Source of the DNA: Chloroflexota bacterium
Lineage (GTDB): Bacteria > Chloroflexota > Dehalococcoidia > SM23-28-2
Length of the DNA stretch: 15,143 nt
Reading direction: 5' to 3'
Assembly (NCBI GenBank): GCA_030691665.1
Contig: JAUYDU010000502.1
Location: 1-15,143, forward strand
Under the pieces are notes generated by a model. It worked only from the letters and a program-made list of their open reading frames with translations. It searched no databases and was not told the origin of the DNA. Made by a program: the position numbers and the translations under genes. Position 1 is the stretch's first letter. The number at the start of each line of letters is the position of its first letter. Below are positions 1 through 9,700 of this stretch, one piece after another.

Positions 1-31
1 TGTGCCATGTTAGGGCGCCATGCGCTCCCCA

Positions 32-140
32 GGGTGGGGAAGGACGTGGTCACGTCACTGGGGAATTACGTGACCACCTGGGTGGGGAATTACTTGGTCT
101 TTTCACCCTTCAGGGTGGGGAATTCTCGTGACCACTGACA
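32..140. repeat. Four imperfect direct repeats, probable terminal repeats of an IS21-like element
   Basis: The core GGGGAA occurs at 36-41, 60-65, 84-89 and 117-122. The first three copies are spaced exactly 24 bp apart and the last 33 bp. Each core is preceded by GGT or CT and followed by a TTACGTGACCAC-like tail (for example 60-77), so the shared unit is about 20 bp. Several subterminal copies of a roughly 20-bp repeat are characteristic of IS21-family ends, where the transposase binds. The segment ends ...ACCACTGACA at 140, and IS21-type elements end in CA. I infer that the body of the element lies to the left of the window and that its end is near 140. No transposase gene is visible here, so the family assignment rests on repeat style alone. 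Confidence 0.5.
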
Positions 141-196
141 CTCTACGGGCGAAAGGGCTGTGTTGGAATCGAGACTACAGAACGGGGGCGAGACTG

Positions 197-472
197 ATGG
201 GCCGCATTGAGCAGCGTCTGCGCAAGCTGGAGAGCATCATACAGATAGACGAGCCAGAGAACGGTAAGGCGGTACTGGTCTGGGCCCGCCTTTTTCGTGA
301 CACGCGGCTCCGGGAGGACTGTGAGTCCCCTGGTTGGGACCAGCCTATCGAGTCACCACCTCCCTCCGAGGAGGATGTGTGTGACGCGCGGGCGTTCATC
401 GCAGAGGCACGACGCCGAGGCAAGACGCCTTCGACAACGTCGCTGGTCCAACTGGCCTGCGACAGTGAGTGA
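197..472 (+). CDS. Small hypothetical protein (91 aa)
   Basis: I do not recognise this protein. The frame is open from a GTG at 128, but that GTG lies inside the repeat array. I prefer the ATG at 197, which has a GGGGGCGAG purine stretch a few bases upstream. The product begins MGRIEQRLRKLESI, a short basic/leucine helix suited to a coiled coil, followed by an acidic and Pro-rich middle and a second helix (ARAFIAEARRRGK). There is no signal peptide and no cysteine motif. Short proteins starting with such an 'IEQRLRKLE' helix are common in phage- or transposon-derived cargo, which fits the adjacent IS-like repeats, but this is inference. It could also be a chance ORF in GC-rich DNA. Confidence 0.4.
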   Translation: MGRIEQRLRKLESIIQIDEPENGKAVLVWARLFRDTRLREDCESPGWDQPIESPPPSEEDVCDARAFIAEARRRGKTPSTTSLVQLACDSE

Positions 473-480
473 GACAGACG

Positions 481-621
481 ATGCGCCCGGCAACGCGACG
501 GCCAGCAGTCCACGTCACTAGAGCCGATGTAGACAGGGCGCGCCAGGAGCTTCTGGCGCAGCGCAAGCCAAGGCGGCGCCGGCTAGCGACACCTCCAAGG
601 GCCGGGGAGTGGCGGGGCTGA
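481..621 (+). CDS. Possible 46-aa basic mini-protein
   Basis: An ATG eight bases after the stop of the preceding small ORF opens a 46-codon frame ending in TGA at 619-621. The product is strongly basic. Its middle, VTRADVDRARQELLAQR, would form an amphipathic helix, followed by an Arg-rich patch and a Pro/Gly-rich tail. The close spacing suggests possible translational coupling with the upstream ORF. There is no strong ribosome binding site. A 7-bp stem (540-546 with 553-559) lies within it. I do not recognise any family; it may be real phage- or IS-cargo-like coding DNA or a chance frame. Confidence 0.25.
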   Translation: MRPATRRPAVHVTRADVDRARQELLAQRKPRRRRLATPPRAGEWRG

Positions 622-676
622 CCTGCTGCCCCTGGCCTTTCCAACACGCCGCGCCCTAACACACAGGACAATGGGC

Positions 677-2011
677 CTAGGGCCTGATGTCCACAGTCCA
701 CTTCGCTCCTTGTTCCGCTTGGATGGCAATGATGCAGGCGGCTGGGCAACCCTCCAAGACCTTCTCCTTGTCAAATACGCCCGTGACGTTGACCAGATCA
801 CCTCTGGAGATCTTGCCCACGCTGATGTAGCTCACGGTGAATGGGCCTGCTCCTTCGTGGGTGAGGTGGACTGTCGCCTTGCCATGTGCGAACCCAGAGG
901 AGTTCGTGACGGTTGGTATCGCCACCGGCCCGATCACATCATCCCCTGTCCCTTCAACCCTCAAAGGGAGCGCGCGCGCCACATCCGCGCTGTATTGGTA
1001 AACCTTCACCTTCCAGCCACCAGATGCATCGATTGCGACCTGATTGGAGATAATACTGCTCAGCTCGGCATAGTAGGATTCCCCGACAGCCAGTGCCCGA
1101 CGCCCTTTGTACGGACCGACAACGTCCACAATGTCCACCCACCAGGTGTGTCCACGAATGCTCGCGGTAAATCTCCCTGATCCATTGTACTCTAGCTCAA
1201 AGACAACGGGACCGTCGCGAAGGTCGAACGGGCCCGCCCACCCCTTGCCAGAACCCTCGAAGTTGAGTGGCGGCGGTGTAGGCGTGGGGGTCGGGCGGAA
1301 GGTCGGTATGGTTGCTCCGAACAGTTGCTTGAACGTGACCCGCCCTTTGCTGATCGCGGGATTATCACGGGTGAGCACTTTGAAGGGTGAAGTCTGCCCA
1401 GGCAGGAGCGGGTCATACTCGATCAGGGCGCTGTCAGATGTCACGAATGTGTCAGATTCGGTATAGTAGGACACAACGGCTTCGACGTTATTGATTGAGG
1501 TGGTGCCTACGTTCTTCACTTCGCCTTCAGCGATCACGTAGCTGGATTGTCGATAGATCCGCGACGAGAGCAGATGTAGCTGGTATGACGGTGTCGGAGT
1601 CGGCGTTGGTGTTGGCAGAGGTGTCCAGGTTGGTGATGGGGTAGGCGTTGGTTTCGACGTAGGCGTCGCCGTGTGCTGTGGCGTTGGAGTAGAAGTTGGC
1701 GTGGCAGTGGGCACCAGTGTCGGTGTGGGGACAGCCGTCAGTGTAGCGGTCGGGCTCGGCGTAGGCTTCAGCTCTGGCGTGGGCGTCGGTGTTGGCGTTG
1801 GGGTCGGAGAGACCTCTGCCGCCCTCGTCATGGTGGCCTGCACCGCAGCGGCAACCGTAGCCTGTACGTCGGGAGTAGGCGCGGCGGTCGCCGTGGGACC
1901 GCTCGTCAGCCTGGGTGTGTTCGTGGGTGTTGGCGCTGGGCCACAGGCGGTCAAGACAAAAGCTAGTGCCAGGACAACGAGAGAAAGGGCAGGAGACGCT
2001 ATTCCGCGCAA
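677..2011 (-). CDS. Surface lipoprotein with Thr/Pro linker, FxLyD-like domain and tandem C-terminal domains
   Basis: The frame is open up to an ATG at 2236 (519 aa). I chose the TTG at 2011, which sits behind a GAGGGGG ribosome binding site and starts a textbook lipoprotein signal: hydrophobic SLVVLALAFVLTAC with the lipobox cysteine at residue 23. Starting at 2236 or 2182 would put about 75 extra residues, including one CPAC pair, ahead of the signal. After the cysteine comes a 120-residue Thr/Pro linker of PTPTPTP type with an alpha-helical break (TPDVQATVAAAV), typical of Chloroflexota lipoproteins. Next is a ~90-residue domain resembling FxLyD (YVIAEGEVKNVGTTSINNVEAVV), then a short second Pro/Thr linker and two similar ~90-residue beta-rich units. 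The first of these begins EGSGKGWAGPF and the second EGTGDDVIGPV. The protein is predicted to be anchored to the outer face of the membrane; ligand and function are unknown. Confidence 0.85.
   Translation of the reverse strand: MRGIASPALSLVVLALAFVLTACGPAPTPTNTPRLTSGPTATAAPTPDVQATVAAAVQATMTRAAEVSPTPTPTPTPTPELKPTPSPTATLTAVPTPTLVPTATPTSTPTPQHTATPTSKPTPTPSPTWTPLPTPTPTPTPSYQLHLLSSRIYRQSSYVIAEGEVKNVGTTSINNVEAVVSYYTESDTFVTSDSALIEYDPLLPGQTSPFKVLTRDNPAISKGRVTFKQLFGATIPTFRPTPTPTPPPLNFEGSGKGWAGPFDLRDGPVVFELEYNGSGRFTASIRGHTWWVDIVDVVGPYKGRRALAVGESYYAELSSIISNQVAIDASGGWKVKVYQYSADVARALPLRVEGTGDDVIGPVAIPTVTNSSGFAHGKATVHLTHEGAGPFTVSYISVGKISRGDLVNVTGVFDKEKVLEGCPAACIIAIQAEQGAKWTVDIRP
1586..1942 (-). repeat. Low-complexity Thr/Pro-coding repeat of the lipoprotein linker
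   Basis: This GC-rich tract is built from variations on a GGCGTTGGTGTTGGCGTTGG hexanucleotide theme (plus strand), coding for Thr-Pro repeats on the minus strand. It forms the stalk between the lipid anchor and the first folded domain. Such tracts are prone to slippage and length variation. Plus-strand ORFs here read Val/Gly-rich and are only antisense shadows. Confidence 0.85.
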
Positions 2012-2538
2012 TAGGAAGCCCCCTCGTGGCGGAGGTACGGTGCCTGTCACTCTACACGCTGGGCACTGCGAGCGCAAGGTCTTTTTGTCGGGCTGGCGCC
2101 AGAGTATGGTCAAACTGTCCAGCAAGAGGAGACTTGCTTGCGCGCCGTTAGCTGCAAGTTGTAGCTGGTGTTTTGCCGCCATTTTGCCGACAAACTCTTT
2201 ACCACGGGTTATCACCCATGAGCACGCCAGATACATAATGGAGTGCGGGCGCCTTAACAGAGTGTTCTAGCAACGTATCTGGTGACATAGAACAATACAA
2301 CTGACATAGGATTACGAATCACCAGGACAGAGGGATTCAAGACGCGAGCCCTTCCCTGGCGTAGCGCGCCTCCGCGTCAAGTGTGCCTTTCATGTCCGCC
2401 TGGCTTCTGGGACGCACCACTGAGCCAGCAAGTGGTGTCCAGGCTGCACAATCATCAAGAATGTGCAGGCCGAATAGGACGGCTGCCACTCGCCGGCACA
2501 ATCATCCCGACATGGCATTGGGTTGAAGCCAGCAGCCG
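2012..2538. other. Spacer between the lipoprotein and protease genes
   Basis: Bases 2237-2538 hold no gene that I can support on either strand. Bases 2012-2236 could be either a leader or the N-terminal extension of the lipoprotein frame. The stretch is less GC-rich than its surroundings around 2160-2330, as expected for a promoter region of the minus-strand lipoprotein gene, but I cannot point to a convincing -35/-10 pair. No clear intrinsic terminator is visible behind the protease gene. Confidence 0.4.
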
Positions 2539-3312
2539 TCACTCCTCTTCGAGCATGCTCAGGGAGGGCGCGGCATGCCAGATGGTGTTCAGACCCAGTG
2601 GCTCTCCTCGATACGTCCATTCATCGGAGAACACTCCGAGGAGATAGCTTTCCTGGGCATCTGCTCCCGGCGCCGCCGAATCGGAGCTTTTGTGGATCGC
2701 ACCGGAGGAAGATAGAACCGGACTGCCGCTCATCCCGGGATGCAGCTTTGCGTCGATCAGAAAACAGGGCTTCCCTTCGAAATCGAGCCAAGGCCACGTT
2801 GCAACAGTACCTGCACGCGCTATTGGCAGAAACGTGTTGACGTCATAGAAGCCATGAGGGTATCCCAGCACCAAAGTGTGCACTCCAATATCGATGTGCC
2901 TGCCCGGCAGAAACTCGTCCCCTACATCCAGCAGGTCTCCCTCGGTGAAGTAGAGATAGAAGCAACCCTCCAACTCTCTCTCTGGCACCTTCAAAGCAGC
3001 AACATCAATCCGTCTATCCTTGGGCGATCTCCAGAGCTTCTCTCCGCTTCTGCTCCAGAGCCGCAGATCAACAGACCTCATCTTGGTGAAATACTTAGGA
3101 TCGGTGTGAACATGGAGCCGCAAACGATCAGGGAAAGAATGGTCGGCCCTGTTATACAACACGTGTTTGTTCGTGACGAGGAAATGCGACCCTGACCTGC
3201 TCTTGTAGAAGAAGCCTGTCGCACTGGCCAGTTTGGAAGTCACCCTGGCCTGCACGTCGCGCTTGAAGGTGTCCAATCGGGTTACCGCGAAAAGGGCCTG
3301 CTCAGCTTTCAC
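2539..3312 (-). CDS. Trypsin-like serine peptidase (chymotrypsin fold)
   Basis: The product is predicted to hydrolyse peptide bonds with a His-Asp-Ser triad, and all three motifs are present in order: FLVTNKHVL (His50), RIDVAALKV (Asp103) and HPGMSGSPVL (Ser195), numbered from the start chosen here. SATGFFY before the histidine is the usual first beta-hairpin of cytoplasmic or unanchored trypsin-like bacterial proteases. The frame is open to an ATG at 3435, but the GTG at 3312 has a GGAG ribosome binding site seven bases upstream and begins just before the conserved fold, giving 257 aa; the extra 41 residues are Arg/Ser-rich and look untranslated. No signal peptide, transmembrane segment or PDZ domain is seen, so it is not a typical DegP. 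It lies downstream of nothing obvious in the same strand and faces the lipoprotein gene in the same direction; a shared function is not shown. Confidence 0.8.
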   Translation of the reverse strand: MKAEQALFAVTRLDTFKRDVQARVTSKLASATGFFYKSRSGSHFLVTNKHVLYNRADHSFPDRLRLHVHTDPKYFTKMRSVDLRLWSRSGEKLWRSPKDRRIDVAALKVPERELEGCFYLYFTEGDLLDVGDEFLPGRHIDIGVHTLVLGYPHGFYDVNTFLPIARAGTVATWPWLDFEGKPCFLIDAKLHPGMSGSPVLSSSGAIHKSSDSAAPGADAQESYLLGVFSDEWTYRGEPLGLNTIWHAAPSLSMLEEE

Positions 3313-4144
3313 TCGTCGTCTCCAACTGGTATGCCGTGAATCGACTAGATGGGAGCCTATCCTGCCGGGAGTACGTGGGGACATTGTAGCATAGCTGTCC
3401 CAGGTCAATCGGCCTGCGCGGCGGCGGCTTGTCATATCTCTGCGACTGTGGATCCTGCGTGTAGTAGTGACTTGGACGAAGAGCGAGCCAGGACAACGGA
3501 GTCACGAAAAGTCATTCTGTTGGGTAGGCCGAACGGGTGCTGATCATGAGAGAGGACATTATGCCGGATATGGCGAAGCGCAGTGCTGGTATGGTTGCCC
3601 AGAGGAGCCTGGACATCAGGGGTTGCGGTCAGTCTCCGCAGGAGGGGCATGGAAGGGCAGACCGAAGACGAAGTGCACCGCGTGGAGGGGCCGCTGGGCC
3701 AATGTCTGAGGTCCGTCTTCCGGCGACGCGACCGACACTGGGGAGCACCCGGAGACGGTGGACTGATGGCGCCGCAGGGGCGGGACCCTCCCCTCCCTCC
3801 CCCGCTCGTGCCCCACGCTTGCATGATAGCCACGAAGGCCGTGGCGAGGCTCTCGTTCGTCAGACGGACGCCCTCCGACACACCTCGCGGACGGAAGGGT
3901 GTCGGCCCATGAGCTCGCCGTATCCCCCTGCCACGGCAGTTCCTTTCACGACTTGTTTTCTCGGCGCTCCCCGGGAGACGGTCCTGCACCGCTGATCCAG
4001 GCTTTGTCCGCGCCCCCGTGGTCCCGGGAGGGACCGACCAGGTGACCGACCGCATGACTGAACGTGCCACTGAACGAACAACTGAACAGCGCCTGGACGA
4101 AGTCTGACCGCCGCCTGGTGGGTGGGGCTCCACGGTGTCCTTAA
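3313..4144. other. Gene-poor, GC-rich decayed stretch
   Basis: Several frames stay open here on both strands (for example 3432-4181 minus and 3537-3995 plus), but their translations are Arg/Ser/Pro-rich, lack any motif, and conflict with one another, as expected from high GC rather than coding pressure. The stretch ends in a truncated IS256-type transposase, so it is probably debris of insertions and deletions. The one structured element I see is the 12-bp repeat at 4042-4089. Confidence 0.45.
4042..4089 (+). repeat. 12-bp imperfect tandem repeat (four units)
   Basis: Four consecutive 12-base units follow the pattern (n)(n)(n)ACTGAACGn: GTGACCGACCGC, ATGACTGAACGT, GCCACTGAACGA, ACAACTGAACAG. 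In the frame that starts at 4042 they read VTDR-MTER-ATER-TTEQ and run into RLDEV and a TGA at 4105-4107. Such TER/TEQ tetrapeptide repeats occur at the C-termini of some small bacterial proteins as charged helices, so this may be the tail of a decayed gene. I cannot identify the gene. Confidence 0.5.
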
Positions 4145-4405
4145 CGGGCGCAGCCTGACGTTGCACCCCTCGTGCGGGCACACTGGAGAGCGATCCGCAC
4201 TACCAACCTGTTGGAGCGGATTTTCGGCGAAGGAAGGCGCAGGACCAAGGTGATACCTCGCTTCCCCACCGAGAGCTCAGGCCTGAGGCTGCTCTACGCC
4301 AGCCTCATCACAGCGTCTCGAACTTGGAAGGGGGTCCAGATGACGCCGGACATCTGGTGGGAGCTGGAAGTGCTGCGCCGCGAAGCGTTCGGAGAAGCGA
4401 GCTAG
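4145..4405 (+). pseudogene. IS256/mutator-family transposase, C-terminal fragment
   Basis: The frame opens after a TAA at 4142-4144 and runs to the TAG at 4403-4405. It contains HWRAIRTTNLLERIFGEGRR followed by RTKVIPRFPTE, the strongly conserved C-terminal block of mutator-type (IS256) DDE transposases, close to the last catalytic acidic residue. Complete members have about 400 residues; only about 85 are present, so the catalytic N-terminal two thirds are missing and the protein cannot be active. The GTG at 4172 is merely an internal codon that a gene caller might choose. Terminal inverted repeats were not found. It marks an old insertion followed by deletion, downstream of the sigma factor gene and on the opposite strand. 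Confidence 0.85.
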
Positions 4406-4698
4406 GCCGTTGAACCAGAAGGCTCTCCAGGGCGCTAGTCGAAGGCGGCATGCAGCTAGAGGCGGACGATGTTTTCTGTCGACAGGCAGAAGTGGGCCGC
4501 TGCTTGGCCCAAAGGAGACTGTTGCCAGGCCCAGTTGAAGCCCCCTCGTAGCCCGATTCGCAGCTTAAGGCCGCTGCTACCAGAACAGTCATTTTGGGTC
4601 GCGCGGTCGGAAGGAGCCCGGAGCGTTTCAGTAGCTCACTATCCAGCCCTTGCCATCAAGCGACGCACCCGTGAAGGCGGCTGTCCAGATCAAGAGCG

Positions 4699-6267
<1,569 letters not shown>

Positions 6268-6700
6268 TCAGCATTTCCCATGCCAGGCTGGCGTCAGCCT
6301 TGGCCGGCAGCGATCAGTCCGACACCGACAAGCTAGCCTCCTTCGTCGCGTCTGTCAATGTCCCTGGCAGCTTCCTGAGAGCGCGTTTCCCCCACTTCGT
6401 GTGCTCCGGTTGGAGGGACCGTGGGCCAGCTAAGACCAGACCGTCTGCGCCCCGTTCTCCCTGCGACGGATCTCCGTAGCTGGCCTCGACGGTGAACGGG
6501 GCGCGGTGTGTCAGTGGCCAAGGGCGTCGCTGGCCCCGCCCGGAACCGCCATAGGCGCACCGAGGCGCAGCGCCCGAGACGGCCAACCCAACTCCGGGTA
6601 TGAACTCCACCCGCGGAGCAGTACGGCCTGGGCTTTTCTGTTGACGCCCCGCCGCAGTAGAATCTCTTCAGCCGAGACCGAAGGGTAGCACAGGCTGGGC
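6268..6700. other. 433-bp divergent spacer between sigma factor and SNF2 operon
   Basis: This region must contain the promoters for both divergent units. Antisense frames through it are Arg/Pro-rich and not credible genes. It contains a nested inverted repeat (6447-6504). A TAGAAT (6657-6662) upstream of the SNF2 start resembles a -10 box, but no good -35 lies 17 bases ahead of it; TTGACG is only 11 bases upstream, which is too close. I therefore do not assign a promoter. Confidence 0.5.
6447..6504. promoter_or_regulatory. Nested inverted repeat / possible structured leader or regulatory hairpin
   Basis: GCGCCCCGTTC (6447-6457) and GAACGGGGCGC (6494-6504) are perfect 11-bp inverted copies around a 36-base loop. 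Inside the loop, ACGGA (6466-6470) and TCCGT (6473-6477) form a second short stem. No T-tract follows on either strand, so it is not an intrinsic terminator. It lies in the shared upstream region of the sigma factor and SNF2 genes and could be a protein-binding palindrome, a structured 5' leader, a small RNA or a relic of a small mobile repeat. Function is unknown. Confidence 0.5.
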
Positions 6701-9700
6701 GTGAACGTTCTCCACGGCATCTGGAACGGGGCCGTTTTTCACATCTGGGGAGAGGGCTCCCTCGAGCGGCCTGTGGCCGCGGCACGTGGGCGTGGCGGCA
6801 GAAAGCCACGGGCTCCTGTGCATCCCTTTGCATTGGGTCCGGACAAGCTTCGGGAAGTGGTGGAGGCGGTGGCCGGCGACGCGCTCTGCGCTCAGGAGCG
6901 GAGCGGTACGGTTGTCCTGATGCTCCCCTCGACCAGCGCGGGTCCCCTGCCCAGCCCTGAGCTTCTCCGGGGCAGCGAGGCCCCTCAAGGGCCGCTCGTG
7001 GGGCTGAGAGCATGGACCGTGCCCGGCCTGACCTACGCTCCCGTGGAGGCGCTGCTTCTCCTGGCCGCGCTGACAGACAGCCCACCTCCCGGCGCCGCGA
7101 TGGGAGACTCGCTACGCTACTGGGCCGAGGCAGCCAAGCTCTCTCTGGAACTCCTGGCCCAGGGGCGCTTCGTCCCGGACACGGAGGAGGTGAGCGGCCG
7201 TGAGCTTCGGGCGATGTGGAGCCCGGCGCTGTGGGAGGGGAATGTGCCTGGGCGGAGGCGCCTCCTTATCTCGGCCATGCCGCCGGTGTGCCGCGCCTTG
7301 GACGAGGATGGTGGCCAATGCCGCCCTTCGCTGCTGGTGGATAGCTTCCTGAAGGCCACCGTGGACGCCTTTGTGCGCCACGTGGTGAAGGGTCAGACCC
7401 TTCTCCCTGCGGCAAAGCACCGCCAGGCGAGCAAGAACGCCCGCAGGAAGGCCGCCCGCTACGGAAAGGGTCAGAACCTTCTCCCGGCCCGCTCGGCGGG
7501 ACGCCAGCCCATGCAGACCACCCTGGCGGAGCGGTGGGTCCAGTCTCTCGCCGCCGAGGAGCCACACCTGACGGCACCGGCCGGCGAGGTCGCCGCCTTT
7601 CTGAAGGAGGCGCGTCAGTGGACGAGCCAGCTTCTCCCATCTGATGAGGGGGCTGCGTTCCGCACCTGCTTCCGCCTGGAGCCGCCGGAGGACTCGGGGG
7701 TAGAGAAGGCCAGGCGGAAGAAGCCGGAGTCATGGGCCGTCAGCTTCCACCTCCAGGCCGTGGACGACAGGAGCCTGCTGATTGACGCGGGAAGCGTCTG
7801 GAAAGAGCAATCGAGTGTACTGACCTTCCTTGAGCGCCGCTTCGAGGACCCCCAGGAGCGGCTCCTGGCCGACCTGGGCCGGGCGTCCCGGCTCTTCCCC
7901 ACCCTGGAAGAGAGCCTGAAGTCCCCTCGTCCCATTGCCTGCACGCTGACCACGGAGGGCGCCTACGCCTTCCTGCGGGAGGCGGCGCCGCTCTTGGAGC
8001 AGAGCGGCTTCGGCGTCCTGGTGCCGCCCTGGTGGCAGAAACCCTCGGCGCGGCTGGGGGTGCGCATCAGGCTGAGGGCCAAAGGTACGGGCAAGGTGCC
8101 GGGCGCCGGCCTCCTGGGCCTGGACAGCCTGGCGGTTGTGGACTGGGAGGCCGCCCTGGGGGAGGAGGTACTCAGCCAGGACGAACTGGAGAGGCTGGCC
8201 GCACTCAAAGTGCCCCTGGTGCGGCTGCGGGGACAGTGGGTGGAGCTCCGGCCCGAGGAGATTGAGGCGGCCGTTCGGTTCTTCCAGAAGAAGCGGGGCA
8301 GCATGAGCCTGGGCGAAGCCCTGCGGCTGGGCCTGGCGGGAGAAGCTGCGGAGGCCGGGCTGCCGGTAGTTGCCGTCGAGGCTGAAGGGTGGCTGAAGGA
8401 GCTCCTCGCCGGCCTGGCCTCCGGAGGACATATGGAGGAGGTAGCTGCCCCGGAGGGGTTTCAGGGCGCCCTCCGCCCATACCAGGTCAAAGGCCTCTCC
8501 TGGCTGGCCTTCCTGGACCGCTTCGGCCTGGGGGCCTGCCTGGCCGACGACATGGGGCTCGGGAAGACGATCCAGCTCATCGCCCTTCTACTGCACGAGA
8601 GGGCCAACGGGAACAAGCCGGGCCCCACGCTGCTCATCGCGCCCATGTCTGTGGTGGGCAACTGGCGCCGGGAGGTGGAGAGGTTCGCTCCGTCGCTCAA
8701 GGTCATGGTGCACCACGGCGGAGAGCGACTTGCCGGCGCCGCCTTCGCCCGGCAGGCGAAGCGGCACGACCTGGTCATCAGCACCTACGCCCTGGCCCAG
8801 CGGGACCAAGAACAGTTCGCCGCCGTGCCCTGGCGTCGTATCGCGCTGGACGAGGCCCAGAACATCAAGAACCCGTCGGCCAAGCAGACCCAGGCCATCC
8901 GCTCCCTTCGGGCAGGCCGCCGGGTGGCCCTGACGGGGACTCCGGTGGAGAACCGCCTGTCGGAGCTCTGGTCCATCATGGAGTTCCTGAACCCGGGCTA
9001 CCTGGGCTCGGGCGAGGAGTTCCGCCGCAGCTTCGCAGTCCCCATCGAGAAGTACCGCGACGGCGAGCGGCTGGCCAGGCTGCGCCGCCTAGTGCAGCCC
9101 TTCCTCCTGCGCCGCCTCAAGACGGACCCGGCCGTCATCAGCGACCTGCCCGAGAAGATGGAGATGAAAACCTTCTGTAACCTCACCCGTGAGCAGGCCT
9201 CCCTCTACCAGGCGGTGTTGAAGGAGATGATGGAGAAGGTGGAGGGGAGCGAGGGCATAGAGAGGAAGGGGCTGGTGCTCGCGGTCCTGACGAAGCTGAA
9301 GCAGGTGTGCGACCACCCCGCGCTCCTCCTCCAGGACGGCAGCCCCCTCGGGGAGCGCTCCGGCAAGCTCCTGCGGCTGGTGGAGATGCTGGAAGAGGTG
9401 GTCGCCGCGGGCGACCGGGCCCTGGTGTTCACCCAGTTCGCTGAGATGGGGCATATGATGAGGAGACACCTTCAGGAGGCGCTGATGCGGGAGGTCCTCT
9501 TCCTTCACGGCGGCACGGCCAGGAAGGCGAGGGACGAGATGGTGCAGCGCTTCCAGGCGGAAGGAGAGGCCCCGCCAGTGTTCATACTGTCCCTGAAGGC
9601 CGGCGGCCTGGGCCTCAACCTCACCGCCGCCAGCCACGTCTTCCATTTCGACCGCTGGTGGAACCCCGCGGTGGAGAACCAGGCCACCGACCGGGCCTTC

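Noticed and set aside
1..140. CRISPR array
   Set aside because: Repeats are too short, too close (24 bp period) and too variable, with no spacer-like unique segments and no cas genes.
540..559. GCGCCAG/CTGGCGC hairpin as a terminator
   Set aside because: Seven-base stem without a following T-tract and inside a possible small ORF.
1671..2270. 199-codon plus-strand frame rich in Val/Gly
   Set aside because: It is the antisense of the Thr/Pro repeat of the lipoprotein, so its repeats are a mirror effect.
3432..4181. 249-codon open frame on the minus strand
   Set aside because: Arg/Ser/Pro-rich translation with no motif, overlapping other equally long frames and the IS256 fragment; typical of high-GC DNA without coding pressure.
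6641..6662. TTGACG ... TAGAAT as a promoter for the SNF2 operon
   Set aside because: The spacing between the boxes is 11 bases, too short for a sigma-70 promoter.
6333..7085. 250-codon minus-strand frame in the divergent spacer
   Set aside because: Arg/Pro-rich, overlaps the conserved SNF2 N-terminus, and has no ribosome binding site or motif.
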